NCBI GenBank assembly: GCA_944472135.2
Contig: OX235262.1
Location: forward strand, 63,612,887 to 63,676,886
DNA: 64,000 nt
From: Trichobilharzia regenti
Taxonomy: Eukaryota; Platyhelminthes; Trematoda; Strigeidida; Schistosomatidae
Direction: 5' to 3'
A model generated the notes under the pieces. The model saw nothing but the letters and a program-made list of their open reading frames with translations, searched no databases and had not been told where the DNA came from. Both the position numbers and the translations under genes were made by a program. The stretch's first letter is position 1. The number at the start of each line of letters is the position of its first letter. Positions 54,767 through 64,000 of this stretch are shown one piece after another.

Positions 54767-55560
54767 TTCCCATATTTTGGAAATTTGCTTAGTACGACTG
54801 AATGAGTCCTTAATTCAAAGTCAGTGATGAGTGGTTGTTATCACACTGGATTTGGACAATCTCTTTATTTACATCGTCATGGTGACATTTCAAGCAAACC
54901 AATTCGAAGCTGTTCACTAATGTTTCACGGCATTATTATTGAGGTAAAATTTTTTTTGGATTTAATGTGGTTCAGTCTATTTTCTAGAGTATCCTAATCA
55001 ATCTACTTGCATAAGTACAACAGCTTCAGCTAGAACATAAGGTGCTTAAGGTTTTTTTTCTTAACATGGAATTCATACTACTTATAAGTAGGAGGAAAAA
55101 GAGTAGCATTATTCATCAGATTATGCTTGTTTGTTTGTGTAGTACTCATTGAATATTTTAAACAAGGTTTAATGCTAAAAACTTAGCGATTAAAAATCTT
55201 AAACGTTATATCTCTCATTTCAGTAGTATTTGTTTAACAACTATAGTTTAAGATAGAACAGACTGGTGCTTAGTAGATTCACACTTTCCATAGTGTGACT
55301 GATACCACAGATGGTACTATTTGGCGGATGCCTTCAGTTTTCATGTTGAGATAAAGACATAATGTTACGCTTTATCTTGAGTCCTCCACCTGTCAGTTTT
55401 TTCATTTGCCTGTTTGTATCTTTTTATATATAATGTGGTTGTTTTAACATTTGAAAAAGAGAAGAAGTTCGGCGAAGAGACTCTTTTCATATGACTCATT
55501 GGGAGATTTTTAAGCTACTTAAACGGTGTTTTAACATTACCAAAATTGATTCACTTGACC
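54767..55560. other. AT-rich spacer
   Basis: No element, microsatellite above a few units or coding frame is supported. Confidence 0.5.
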
Positions 55561-55900
55561 AAAAGCAACCAATGATGATATATATCGCTGGTTGCTTGAC
55601 TGATTGATATGAACAGTTGAATACCGCTCACATCACCGAGTAACTCTTGCTAAACAGAAGCGCCGTTCCTCTCCTTCGGGGAGTTGTAACTGGTGTGATT
55701 CAGCTAAGAGGACAGAAACAGTTCAAACCACCCGAATTCTTAGTAGTCACCCGATCAATGTAATAGTACATTGGATCAAATGAGCAGTTTATAAGTTAAT
55801 TCGCGATTTGTAAATTATACAGTTCCAGATGTATTTCTACCACAGTTTCTCATGGAAACTGGAATTATTCAGATGGTGACACGTGTTGTGGTTGACTGAA
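55561..55900. repeat. Dispersed repeat E, longest copy
   Basis: 55670-55750 (TGATTCAGCTAAGAGGACAG, CACCCGAATTCTTAG) resembles 27000-27070, and 55790-55870 resembles 26130-26230 and 45690-45730. The repeat flanks the family A copy and resumes after it at 56241. Confidence 0.5.
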
Positions 55901-55907
55901 TAAACTT

Positions 55908-56236
55908 TTCAAGTATTGATCTGTAGGGATTTTGTTTGATTGGTTGGAGGATTTCATCATGAACTGACATCAGTCAGAGAACCGTCGGAGAACTTACAGG
56001 GAGTACTGGACAGCTGTTTTCTCCGTTCTAGTGTGGGACTGTTCATCAGTACGTACATACACTGCGGAGTTCTAACTCAGGGCCTTCTGGTTACAAGGTT
56101 AGCTGGTAGACATTAAGCCACTGGGACCCAACTCAATGGCCAATGAATACTAACTTCTGCCAATGGTTCTCTAACGGATGTAAGCTCATGATTAAATCCT
56201 CCAGTCAATCAAACAAAATCCCTACAAACCAATATT
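55908..56236. mobile_element. Family A foldback copy inside repeat E
   Basis: Minus-strand unit, tail first (TATTGATCTGTAGGG), ending at the leader ACTTCTGCCA, followed directly by a plus-strand tail from ATGGTTCTCTAACGG to CAAACCAATA. The arms are about 75 bp. The ribozyme core reads ATGAACAG (C3 and G8 changed), so inactive. Confidence 0.75.
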
Positions 56237-56240
56237 TTAA

Positions 56241-56350
56241 GATTGCATAAATGGCAATCAAGAAAACAAGCATAATTGGATGGTGCTATATACTACTGGT
56301 TCGTCGATATGAGTAGTTGGGTACCATTAACACTGAACATTAGTGAGCAC
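56241..56350. repeat. Dispersed repeat E continuation
   Basis: CATAAATGGCAATCAAGAAA and CGATATGAGTAGTTGGGT match 45755-45835. With 55561-55900 it suggests the family A copy split a repeat E unit. Confidence 0.55.
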
Positions 56351-56689
56351 TTGATTCAATGTCAGTGGTGCAGGTTGTTCAATGAGAAGTAGGAATGAAG
56401 CCAACTCTGATTACCATCGGTTATGAATAAGTAAATTAGGTTAAGCAGGGAATTCACAGTTTAACTTAGTCCGGTAATTCACTCATTCCTTCAATAAATA
56501 AATAAATAAACTCTTGGTTTTATTAAAAGGAAATATAAAACTACTTTCTGTCATTTCCAAAGGTTGACTTTCTTGTAGATACATAGACATGGTGACAGCA
56601 CACAAGGAAGACACAGCCAAGAGAGTAATGGAAACAAAAAGGAAAGATAAGCCAATTATCCTCCACAAATCAGAATGTGTATGCTAATT
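56351..56689. other. Spacer with (AAAT)n-like run
   Basis: A short ATAA tract lies at 56493-56511. Nothing else. Confidence 0.5.
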
Positions 56690-57485
56690 TACATGTGTTT
56701 TATGGATACAAATCCGTCGAGCATACCGATGAGAAGACACCGGAAGATATGGATTTGGCGGTGAAATATGTTTAATATCACACAAACGAGTTAGGCAGGA
56801 GAGGTAGCGAAGGCAGAACTTCAAGTGAAGACAAAGAAAACAGAGGTGATGAAGATACGCAACCGACAACACCAAGCACCAGTCATCATCAGCAAGAGAA
56901 ATGCAAATGAAGTCTTTTCCCTTTACTTACCTGACTTATACAGTATGGCTGCAGCTATAGATGGCGCATGTGAGGATGTCAAAGCCAGACAAAGCCGAAA
57001 AAACGAGACAGGCATTCATCATTCTGAAATCAGTGTGGTGACCTACACCACTCCATACAAGGGAAACATCCAAATTTCTAACAGTAATGTCAAATCAGTG
57101 CTCTTATGTGGCGCAGACGCTTGGTGCGCCACCAAACGTATCTTCAGTTATCTACTTCAGACTTTTATCAAAAGCCGTCTTTTCCTAATACTGAGGGTCA
57201 GGTGGTAGGATTAGGATCAAGGGACTCTGGAAACTAACTAACCAAAGACTTGCCTCAGGAAGCAAAGGTGGATCCGACGACACACCGAGGAGACTGCTGA
57301 GTGACAGCATAAATCAGACTCTTAACTGGACCACGAATGAGAAACGACAAGTTGGGTGCCCGAGGATCGCGTGGAGGGGATCATTTGAGAGAAGATAAAA
57401 GCTTATGGACAGTTGTGGAGAAGAGAGTCTAGTGGAGATGATCTGCTGAAGCCTTGTCGTCCTCTGGGAACACAAGGAAACTATA
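56690..57485 (+). pseudogene. RTE-type LINE ORF2 remnant, RT motif C region to 3' end
   Basis: Starts near a decayed motif C region (EDMDLAVKYV at about 56735-56775). Then comes LQVKTKKTEVMKIRNRQ (56820-56870), EDVKARQSRKN (the DVK-R-GKA segment, about 56971), and VKSVLLCGADAWCATKRIF with LLQTFIKSRLFLILRVRW ending at 57208. After a stop the region continues in decayed form to GCTGAAGCCTTGTCGTCCTC near 57446, the equivalent of the EALCS terminus. The F-YLG segment is degenerate. The frame 56825-57208 is the longest intact part. Confidence 0.85.
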
Positions 57486-58089
57486 ATGATTCTAAAATTG
57501 ATAAATTTCAGAAGTACTGGTATATATAATGGGTGGTAATAATAATAATAAGGATGTTTATCATTTGATGTCGCTGAATACTGTTCTAACTGGGACTCAG
57601 GTGTTTGCTTTAACAATCCAAGAAGCTGAAGCATCTGTCATTTATTGGATTATGATGAATAAAAGCCTTATGGCTATCAGTAAGCAGAATAAGAACAAAA
57701 TGCTTGAGTTTTACTAAAATTTCTACCATTTTACCAAAGAAGTCAGGTCTTTGTGTACAGAAAGAGACAATAGGCAGTCGAAATCTCCATGGTAGAATAC
57801 TCTTTACCTTAATAAATTTTCCTTTCTCTTCATTTCATTGATATTATTATTACTATTGTTTGGGTGTTCTCTTCAGTCATACTTGGGGGTATTTGATGCC
57901 AAAATTTTTTCATGTTACTGTATACTTTTGTGAATATTATCACTTCTTTATGATAATATGGACAAATTGTCAATCATTTCTCACCGATCACATACTTTGT
58001 GAACTTGTTGATTATCTGCTCTCACCATTTCCATGTATTCCTTTGTAAGTTAACCTGATAAACGAGTATAAGTAATCATGTTTTTTGAT
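57486..58089. other. Spacer with nothing recognisable
   Basis: AAT-rich at 57535-57550. The short frames here lack support. Confidence 0.5.
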
Positions 58090-58866
58090 TACAGGATTTC
58101 ATCATGAGCTGACATTAGTTAGAGAACCATTGGGATACCTGGGAGTAATGGACAGCTGTTTTGCTAGCCTAGTTTGGGAGTCTTTAGCAGTGCGCACCCA
58201 CCAGGGTTCGAACCCAGGACCTTCTCGTTACAAGGCCAGCTCGTAGACCATTAAGCCACTGAGACCCGATCCAATGACCAGTCCATGAATTCCAACTTCT
58301 GCCAATTCACGACGTAGAGCAACCACTTCACAATGTCTTCTTCGATGAGTTACTGCCTCACCTTCAATCTGTTGGTCACGACTTCTCACTAGAACAGCTC
58401 TCCAGTACTCCCAGGTTTTCCAATGGTTCTATAACCAATGTCAGCTAATGATGAACTCCTGTAACCAATCAAATCCCTACAAACCAACACTAGAATACCG
58501 ATGAGATGTTCACTAGAGACTTGCCCTATTCAGGTAGCTAGTTACCTGGGGTTCTAGTGAGAAGTCGTGACCAGTAGGGTGCAGCAGGTCGGGTGTGAGG
58601 AAAAATACTCGCCGAAGACATTGGCTAGTGGTTGCGCTATATCGTGAAATGGCAGAAGTTAGAATTCATGAACTGGCCATTGGATCGGGTCCCAGTGGCT
58701 TAATGGTCCACGAGCTCGCTAGCCTTGTAACCAGAAGGTCCTGGGTTCGAACCCGAACTAGGACGAAACAGCTGTCCAGTGCCCCCAGGTATTCCAATGG
58801 TTCTCTAACCAATGTCAGCTCACTATGAAATCCTATAACCAATCAACCAAATCCCTACAAACCAAT
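58090..58866. mobile_element. Family A inverted pair with one unit bounded by two cleavage positions
   Basis: A minus-strand unit (58090-58393) meets a plus-strand array (58394-58866). The plus part begins at the ribozyme cleavage region AGCTCTCCAGTACTCC, runs through tail and leader, A box (TGGCTTAATGG, about 58697-58707), B box GGTTCGAACCC (58744-58754), a second cleavage region GACGAAACAGCTGTCC ending at 58776, and another tail. The second ribozyme lacks its 5' core (deletion between B box and CTAGGAC). The unit between the two sites is 374 bp, about 400 bp if the deletion is restored in length. Confidence 0.8.
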
Positions 58867-59101
58867 GCTTGAAGACCATGTTTTTATAGTATTTATCTGA
58901 CAAGTCCTCCCGAAAGTTGTGAGTTCATTAAATACTGCTTATTTCACAATTTAATTTCTGTCAGTTACTTAACCCAGTTTCTATAGATGACTGATTAGAA
59001 TAAAGGGGTGGATATCTTGTTCTAGCTACTTGTTATTCATCATACCGAGGTACAGCCTGTCTCTATTTACTCTTACTATTTAAAATCATTTAGATTATCA
59101 A

Positions 59102-59485
59102 TCTTGTACGGATTTGGACCAATTTTTAATTGTAGATTTCGTCACGAACCAGTATCAGTTAGAGAATCCTTGAATGGTACGGAGCACTGCACAACTGCTT
59201 CGTCATATTTTGGGACCCGTTAACAACACCCATCCACGACATCCCGAGGGACTGAACATGGGATCTTCAGGCTAAGAGACCATTTCGTTGACCATTCAGC
59301 CACTTGGGACAGAACTCGGTGACCCATCAATTCTAACTTCTGTCAATTTGTGACATACCACTATCCCAGCCTTTGTCACTGATGAGTCCCCACTTTACCT
59401 TGACATGGGGGACCCCACTGACCTAACTTCTTATTACAGCTTCATGAGATCCACGTAGTAGCTACCAGTGAGCTGGAGATTGATA
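59102..59485 (-). mobile_element. Family A unit, diverged subfamily
   Basis: Minus-strand near-full unit: tail (GTACGGATTTGGACCAA), ribozyme remnant (CTTCGTCATATTTTGGGACC in reverse), B box remnant, leader and second tail start (GAGATTGATATTCAGATTAC). Same subfamily as 31797-32345. Confidence 0.6.
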
Positions 59486-62439
59486 TTCAGATTACTGGTT
59501 TTTTTTAAATTTCGTCTTGGACCAACATCGAAGCATACCGTGCTAGTCGTTGCTAAAAAGTTCAGTCATGGATTACAGCCGCATTTTAGAACTTAACAAC
59601 CTGACACAATGACTGTTCAATGACCAGCATACAAATTGGAGGTATTGAAAAAAATACCATTTATTTGATCTGATTATGTCATTATTCTCTTCACTGATGA
59701 TGCAAAAATACTGAATAATTTTAGATTTAATTCCACTGACTTTTCTAATGTCTTTAATGACAGTAAGGAGACACAAAAGGACTGATTGACTGAGTTTTAA
59801 CATAGAACTTCGCGTAGAAATGCAAAAGTTCAAGTTGCCACACTTCGTGTATCTCACAGTGGTGAAAGGAGGAGAGAAGAAAAGAGATTTAAAAGAACTA
59901 CAATAAGCAGAAGTGTTTGGGAGAAAGAACAGTAACATGAAAAAACATTAGGGTTTAATGGATATAGGAGATCACATAGTGAATGCATCAATGCCAATAA
60001 GAACGATTTTCAGCCAAGAGTCTCTAGCTGTTTGTTATTAGCACCCTAGGGACCCCAGTGAGGCAGTCTACACCTCCATATGTGACTCAAACCAACTGTC
60101 AGAGATTTCATGGACTGATGACATGTTTTGGTTTGACTTAATCCTATATAAGCTGATATTTACTGTCGAAGAAAACAGTGGCTTGACACACTTAGTATGT
60201 GATCTAGCCATCTCTATCGATGTAGCTTCACAACCTCTTCTACTGACCTACACTACTTAACTAATACTGTACACAGGGAGGCAGAATGACTAGCTGGTTC
60301 AGTTATGAAAGATTTACTTTTCATTTTCATAATTACACCTAAGTCTGACATCATAAATTAATCTGAATCCATTCTTACTTAATCTTTAATATAAGTTCGA
60401 TGCAGTAAATTTTTGTTGATATTACGAAGGATAATCAAAAATTTAATTACATTTCTGTACATTTTCTTGTGTTAGTGAAAATAAATTTAAAAAAAATAAC
60501 ATAAAATATCAGTTGGTTCACAGTAAATCATCTAATTTATTCAAAGTTTTGTACTAACTTACCGCCTAGTTACAAACACTGATGACGATGGTAACCATAA
60601 CAGTAATAATAATAGCAATAATAACAATAATAATTACAATAACAATAAAACTAATGCTAATTGTTATCATACGCTGACTGTTTAAGTATTCGTATTTAAC
60701 ATATCAATGTCAACTGTTTACATTTTGACAGCTGCATGAAAAAATGTTTTACTCTTTATATTTCTACCTTTACCACCCTTCCAATAACAGTCTATTCCCA
60801 ATGAGAAAAAGAAACAGGCGAACAGTGTGAGGGGGGGGACTGACAAGGCTTGGTCTTACACTGAAAGTCTAGCAGTGGTGAAACACAAGGGGAAGATATT
60901 TGCATTCTACCGTTCTCCTTCAATAATAATAATAATAAAAGTAGTATGGTATTAGTCGTAGTGTGCAGGGGAGTTATGAAAAAAGAGACATAGGCTGCAT
61001 AAATAAGGATTTAAAAGCTGACGGTGTAGAGGGAAGGAAGCATCAAGAGGCAAGAACAGTGAAAACAGTCTTCTGGCTAACTGACTGACTAATTTATCTC
61101 CTTATTTATTTGTAATTTCTCACCTATTTTTTTCACACTTAATCAATTTGCTTTTTTGTCATCAAATTTTTGGTCAATTATGTAGGAAATCATATTTTAG
61201 AGAGACTAACCTTTCCCCTAAGTTTAATCGTAAATAATCTAACTAAACTAATAACGGTTCTAATTCCAGTTTTGACTAGTATTACTCTGAGCCGACGGAG
61301 ATATTCCGTTCTGTTGTTCTGTTATCTTAATACTACTACTACTACTAATAATAATAATAATAATGACTTTCATAAATTATGCAGCCCAAATAACAACTTA
61401 CCGGCTAATACAAACAATACATCAAATAGGAATCGTATGTTGTATAAGTAGAAAATGGTCACTCTCTCTCTCTCTCTTCACCTTAACTGCGTCCTCACTC
61501 ATCGCTCACCTTGTCAACTGTGGAAAATGAACAAAAATATCCAAATGTCAGTAACAGTAATAATAATAATAATGACATAAATAAAGACATTAAATAATTA
61601 CACACAGGATTAAATAGTTTATCAACTTTATGTTCATGCGTATAATGATGGTTATGGTGAAGAAATGGTCGGTGGGAAAAGAAAATTGTTGAATGTTTAA
61701 CTTTAGGTGTGACAATTTCTGCTTTGGTTTTTAGTGAATTGTATAGTCAACAAGGTAAGGGGTGGGTGGTGCCGTGAAGAAGGTAAAAAGGAAGAAATGG
61801 GACAGGCACAGTTTTCTGTATGCATGTGTTCATACTTGGGGAATATAAATCTTCAGTTGGTAATAGTTTAATTTTTTCTTTTTTAAAGAAAAATTTATGG
61901 TGTCAACATTTTTTTTGTTCTTTAGTGTTGTTTTTTTCATTCTTCTAGAGTGTTGTCATAAGGAAATTTTAAGTATTCTCTTTATAGGTTCAAAATTCAA
62001 TTAAACTTACTTTGTTTTGTTTTTTTTGTGTGTGGAAAAAAGCGAGGGAAATTAGAAATTATGAAATTTGTGTCAACATTTTGTAAGCATGTATATCTAT
62101 TCATCTAATAACTTGCTTATGTGCGCATTGTTAGTTCTGTGGCCCAGTGGATGATTAGTTGAGTAGTAAAATAACATAATTTATTAATGTAATATTAAAG
62201 TTTGACCTGGTAATCTCCTTTCTTATTTATGCTAATGAAGGTGTTAAATACTTTAAATCACTACACACGTGTATTTCAATCTTTAAATATTCCCATTATT
62301 AATATTAGAACAGGACATATAAGCGAACAATATTGTTGTTTTCAGTTAAATCTACTCTAATTTACATAGATTTATATATAAAAATTATAACCACTGACTG
62401 TGATTTTTTGGTCAAGTAATAATAATAGAGCAATACGGG
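59486..62439. other. Long spacer with AAT-rich open frames
   Basis: About 2.9 kb without a recognised mobile element. (AAT)n or related tracts lie at 60603-60650, 60921-60938, 61332-61363 and 61557-61572. (TC)n at 61462-61478. Two plus-strand Asn-rich frames, at about 60540-60690 (TDDDGNHNSNNNSNN) and 61170-61451 (TTTTTNNNNNNDFHKL, with GTATGT near its end at 61435), could be host exons but may simply be translated microsatellite. Confidence 0.4.
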
Positions 62440-63110
62440 TCTCTGCAGGTGACTCCCTTGAAAATGAGTTAGGATACATCCAAAATAAGCCGGTCCATTT
62501 GGGTTATCCTAGAAGATTTGTAAGGAGACACATGAACACCAGGTACAATAAAAAAAACTGACAATAGTTAAAAAGAAACAACTGTTCATGAAATTACAAT
62601 TTAATGGAGATGTGGCTAGTGAAGTCTTATATCTGAGATTATCGAGAGCAATAAAACAACTTATACTGCCGCCACCCTTTGTTTGTCATCTTCCAGTCGA
62701 CCAATTATGATTCCTCAAGCGAAAGACAAGCTACCTAGCTGTGTCATTTCTATGTGCATCTGCAAATCTATTTGCTCCTGTGGAGAGAGCCATATAGGGC
62801 GAACAACTAGACAGCTTAACAAACGCATAAATGAGTATCTTCCTTCATGGTTTGAAAAGGTCAAGCAAAATCTATAAGAAATTCTGTTTTGGCTCATTTG
62901 ATTGATAGCGGTCACCAAGTGGACAGAAATAGTGCCTTCAAAGTTATCTATCGCATTCCATTGAGTCTTTCGAACGGAATTAGAACCCGTCTTTTACATT
63001 TAGCCGAAGCTATGGGAATTCGAGAGAACAATCCTAGTCTTTGCATACAAAAGAAGTTTGTTCTGCCTTTGTCTCATCCTTGGCCTAGATGAATTCTAAT
63101 CAGAACCCTA
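62440..63110 (+). pseudogene. Penelope-like element, GIY-YIG end, third lineage
   Basis: 62450-62545 encodes ENELGYIQNKPVHLGYPRRF. 62570-62690 encodes KQLFMKLQFNGDVASEVLYL and RLSRAIKQLI, the L-F-GD and RAI segments of Penelope-like RT ends. 62683-62877 encodes ICSCGESHIGRTTRQLNKRI, where the first Tyr of Y-IGRT is His, and NEYLPSWFEKVKQ. After a 1-bp shift 62889-63092 encodes AHLIDSGHQVDRNSAFKVIY and a C-terminus ending LCIQKKFVLPLSHPWPR. Clearly diverged from the elements at 9.6 and 48.8 kb. The His substitution, frame breaks and missing RT core argue against activity. Confidence 0.8.
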
Positions 63111-64000
63111 ACACTCTTTCTCAGTTTCCATTTCCTTCGTACTTTTATGATATTTATTTAAACTCTGTCCAATTCACCTTAGTATTATGTAACTTTTAAG
63201 ATTCGACCTAATTTATTTATTGAATTGTCTACTTCATGCATTTATTCCCCTTGATAAATTTGAATAGATATACACATATTACTACATTAGTTATTCTTAT
63301 TGTCATCACTATTTTGTCATCATCTTACTCATCGTTATTAATGACGTTCAGAACACGTGTATTTATGAATAAAAGTTATAGAGTTTTTTCTCTGGTTATA
63401 TTTTCTTCTTTCTGATCTAGTATAACAATAATATAAATGAAAGTTTTCACATTTCTTGGCGGTTTATAATAGTGACTGTCAATAAGAGAGAATCAGCAGA
63501 TAAAAGGTAATTCAGAGAAGAAAGTTCTCTTTGTCAATGAAGTCATCTTCAAAGGGTGTACAGTCGTATTTATATTTACCAAAAACTTATGGCAATCGAT
63601 TACTGAGTAACAGGAGGGTGTAGCATAACTGATTTAATTATTCAGAAGTGGATTCTAACGGTAAAATATTACTCAATAGTCAACGACAAGAAGAAGGCAA
63701 GGGTTTGTGTTTTGTTGAGGTGGCAATCGTTATTTGATGAAAAGCAGCGTAGTTGAATGTCCACTTGACAAGTGTGGTGAAGGTGAGAAAAAAAGACTTA
63801 GTGAAACGTACAAAAGGAACACGTAAGAGCCACAATAGTAATTGCTTAAATTAGAAGCAGACCAGCAGGAAGCAGTTTAGGACGGCGATAGAATAAGAAA
63901 CTAGACAAACCTTTTCTGAACACAGAGTCTGAGGTTATTCTAGCGATTCGCTAGCCTCTCTGCCACACACAAGTATTGAAATTTAACATCCCTTCTACAA
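63111..64000. other. Right-edge sequence, Penelope 3' flank then spacer
   Basis: 63350-63380 (AACACGTGTATTTATGAATAAAAG) may be the element 3' end with AATAAA. The remainder has no recognised feature. Confidence 0.45.

Overview
The window looks like gene-poor, repeat-saturated DNA from a schistosome blood fluke (genus Schistosoma; the species cannot be fixed from the sequence). The evidence is an AT-rich background, tRNA-headed SINEs carrying hammerhead ribozymes of the SM-alpha type, RTE and CR1/Jockey-type LINE remnants, Penelope-like elements with a GIY-YIG endonuclease, and CCCTAA-type interstitial telomeric repeats. No intact host gene is visible. The only plausible host coding piece is an Asn/His-rich open frame on the minus strand (about 8284-8690) that ends at a consensus splice donor. 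Two weaker Asn-rich frames lie at 60.6 and 61.2 kb.

Four short-element families account for most of the recognisable sequence. Family A is about 390-420 bp per unit. It has pol III A and B boxes followed by a hammerhead-type fold, and copies occur throughout the window. Family D matches the SM-alpha layout: tRNA-like head, hammerhead, tail, about 328 bp per unit (11.1-11.6 kb, 51.3-51.9 kb and several decayed copies). SINEs B and C share one tRNA-like head but carry different tails. The B tail matches the 3' end of the RTE LINEs here, and the C tail matches the 3' end of the CR1/Jockey-like LINEs. Several B copies have clean 10-13 bp target-site duplications.

Autonomous elements survive only as broken fragments. 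CR1/Jockey-like LINEs lie at 27.1-28.6, 32.7-34.6 and 54.15-54.76 kb. RTE-like LINEs lie at 16.7, 21.6, 29.9, 44.3-44.9, 53.7 and 56.7-57.5 kb. Penelope-like elements lie at 9.6-10.5, 16.0, 17.2, 36.6-37.6, 40.5, 48.8-50.0 and 62.4-63.1 kb. One LTR-retrotransposon Gag-like fragment lies at 52.5-53.2 kb. A 1.64 kb pure AACT tetranucleotide array with an AACG edge occupies 13.62-15.29 kb.

The most interesting structure is the link between ribozymes and inverted duplications. A 144-bp-arm, near-perfect palindrome (51340-51652) has arms that stop exactly at the hammerhead cleavage position, with the ribozyme remnant as its spacer. Many family A copies carry an inverted duplicate of their own 3' tail at the 5' end. 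Other copies are longer than one unit, with units running from one cleavage site to the next. Together this suggests ribozyme-processed multimeric or circular RNA intermediates and snap-back or twin-primed reverse transcription. The SM-alpha hammerhead is known biology; the family A ribozyme and the palindrome/foldback link are what merit checking.
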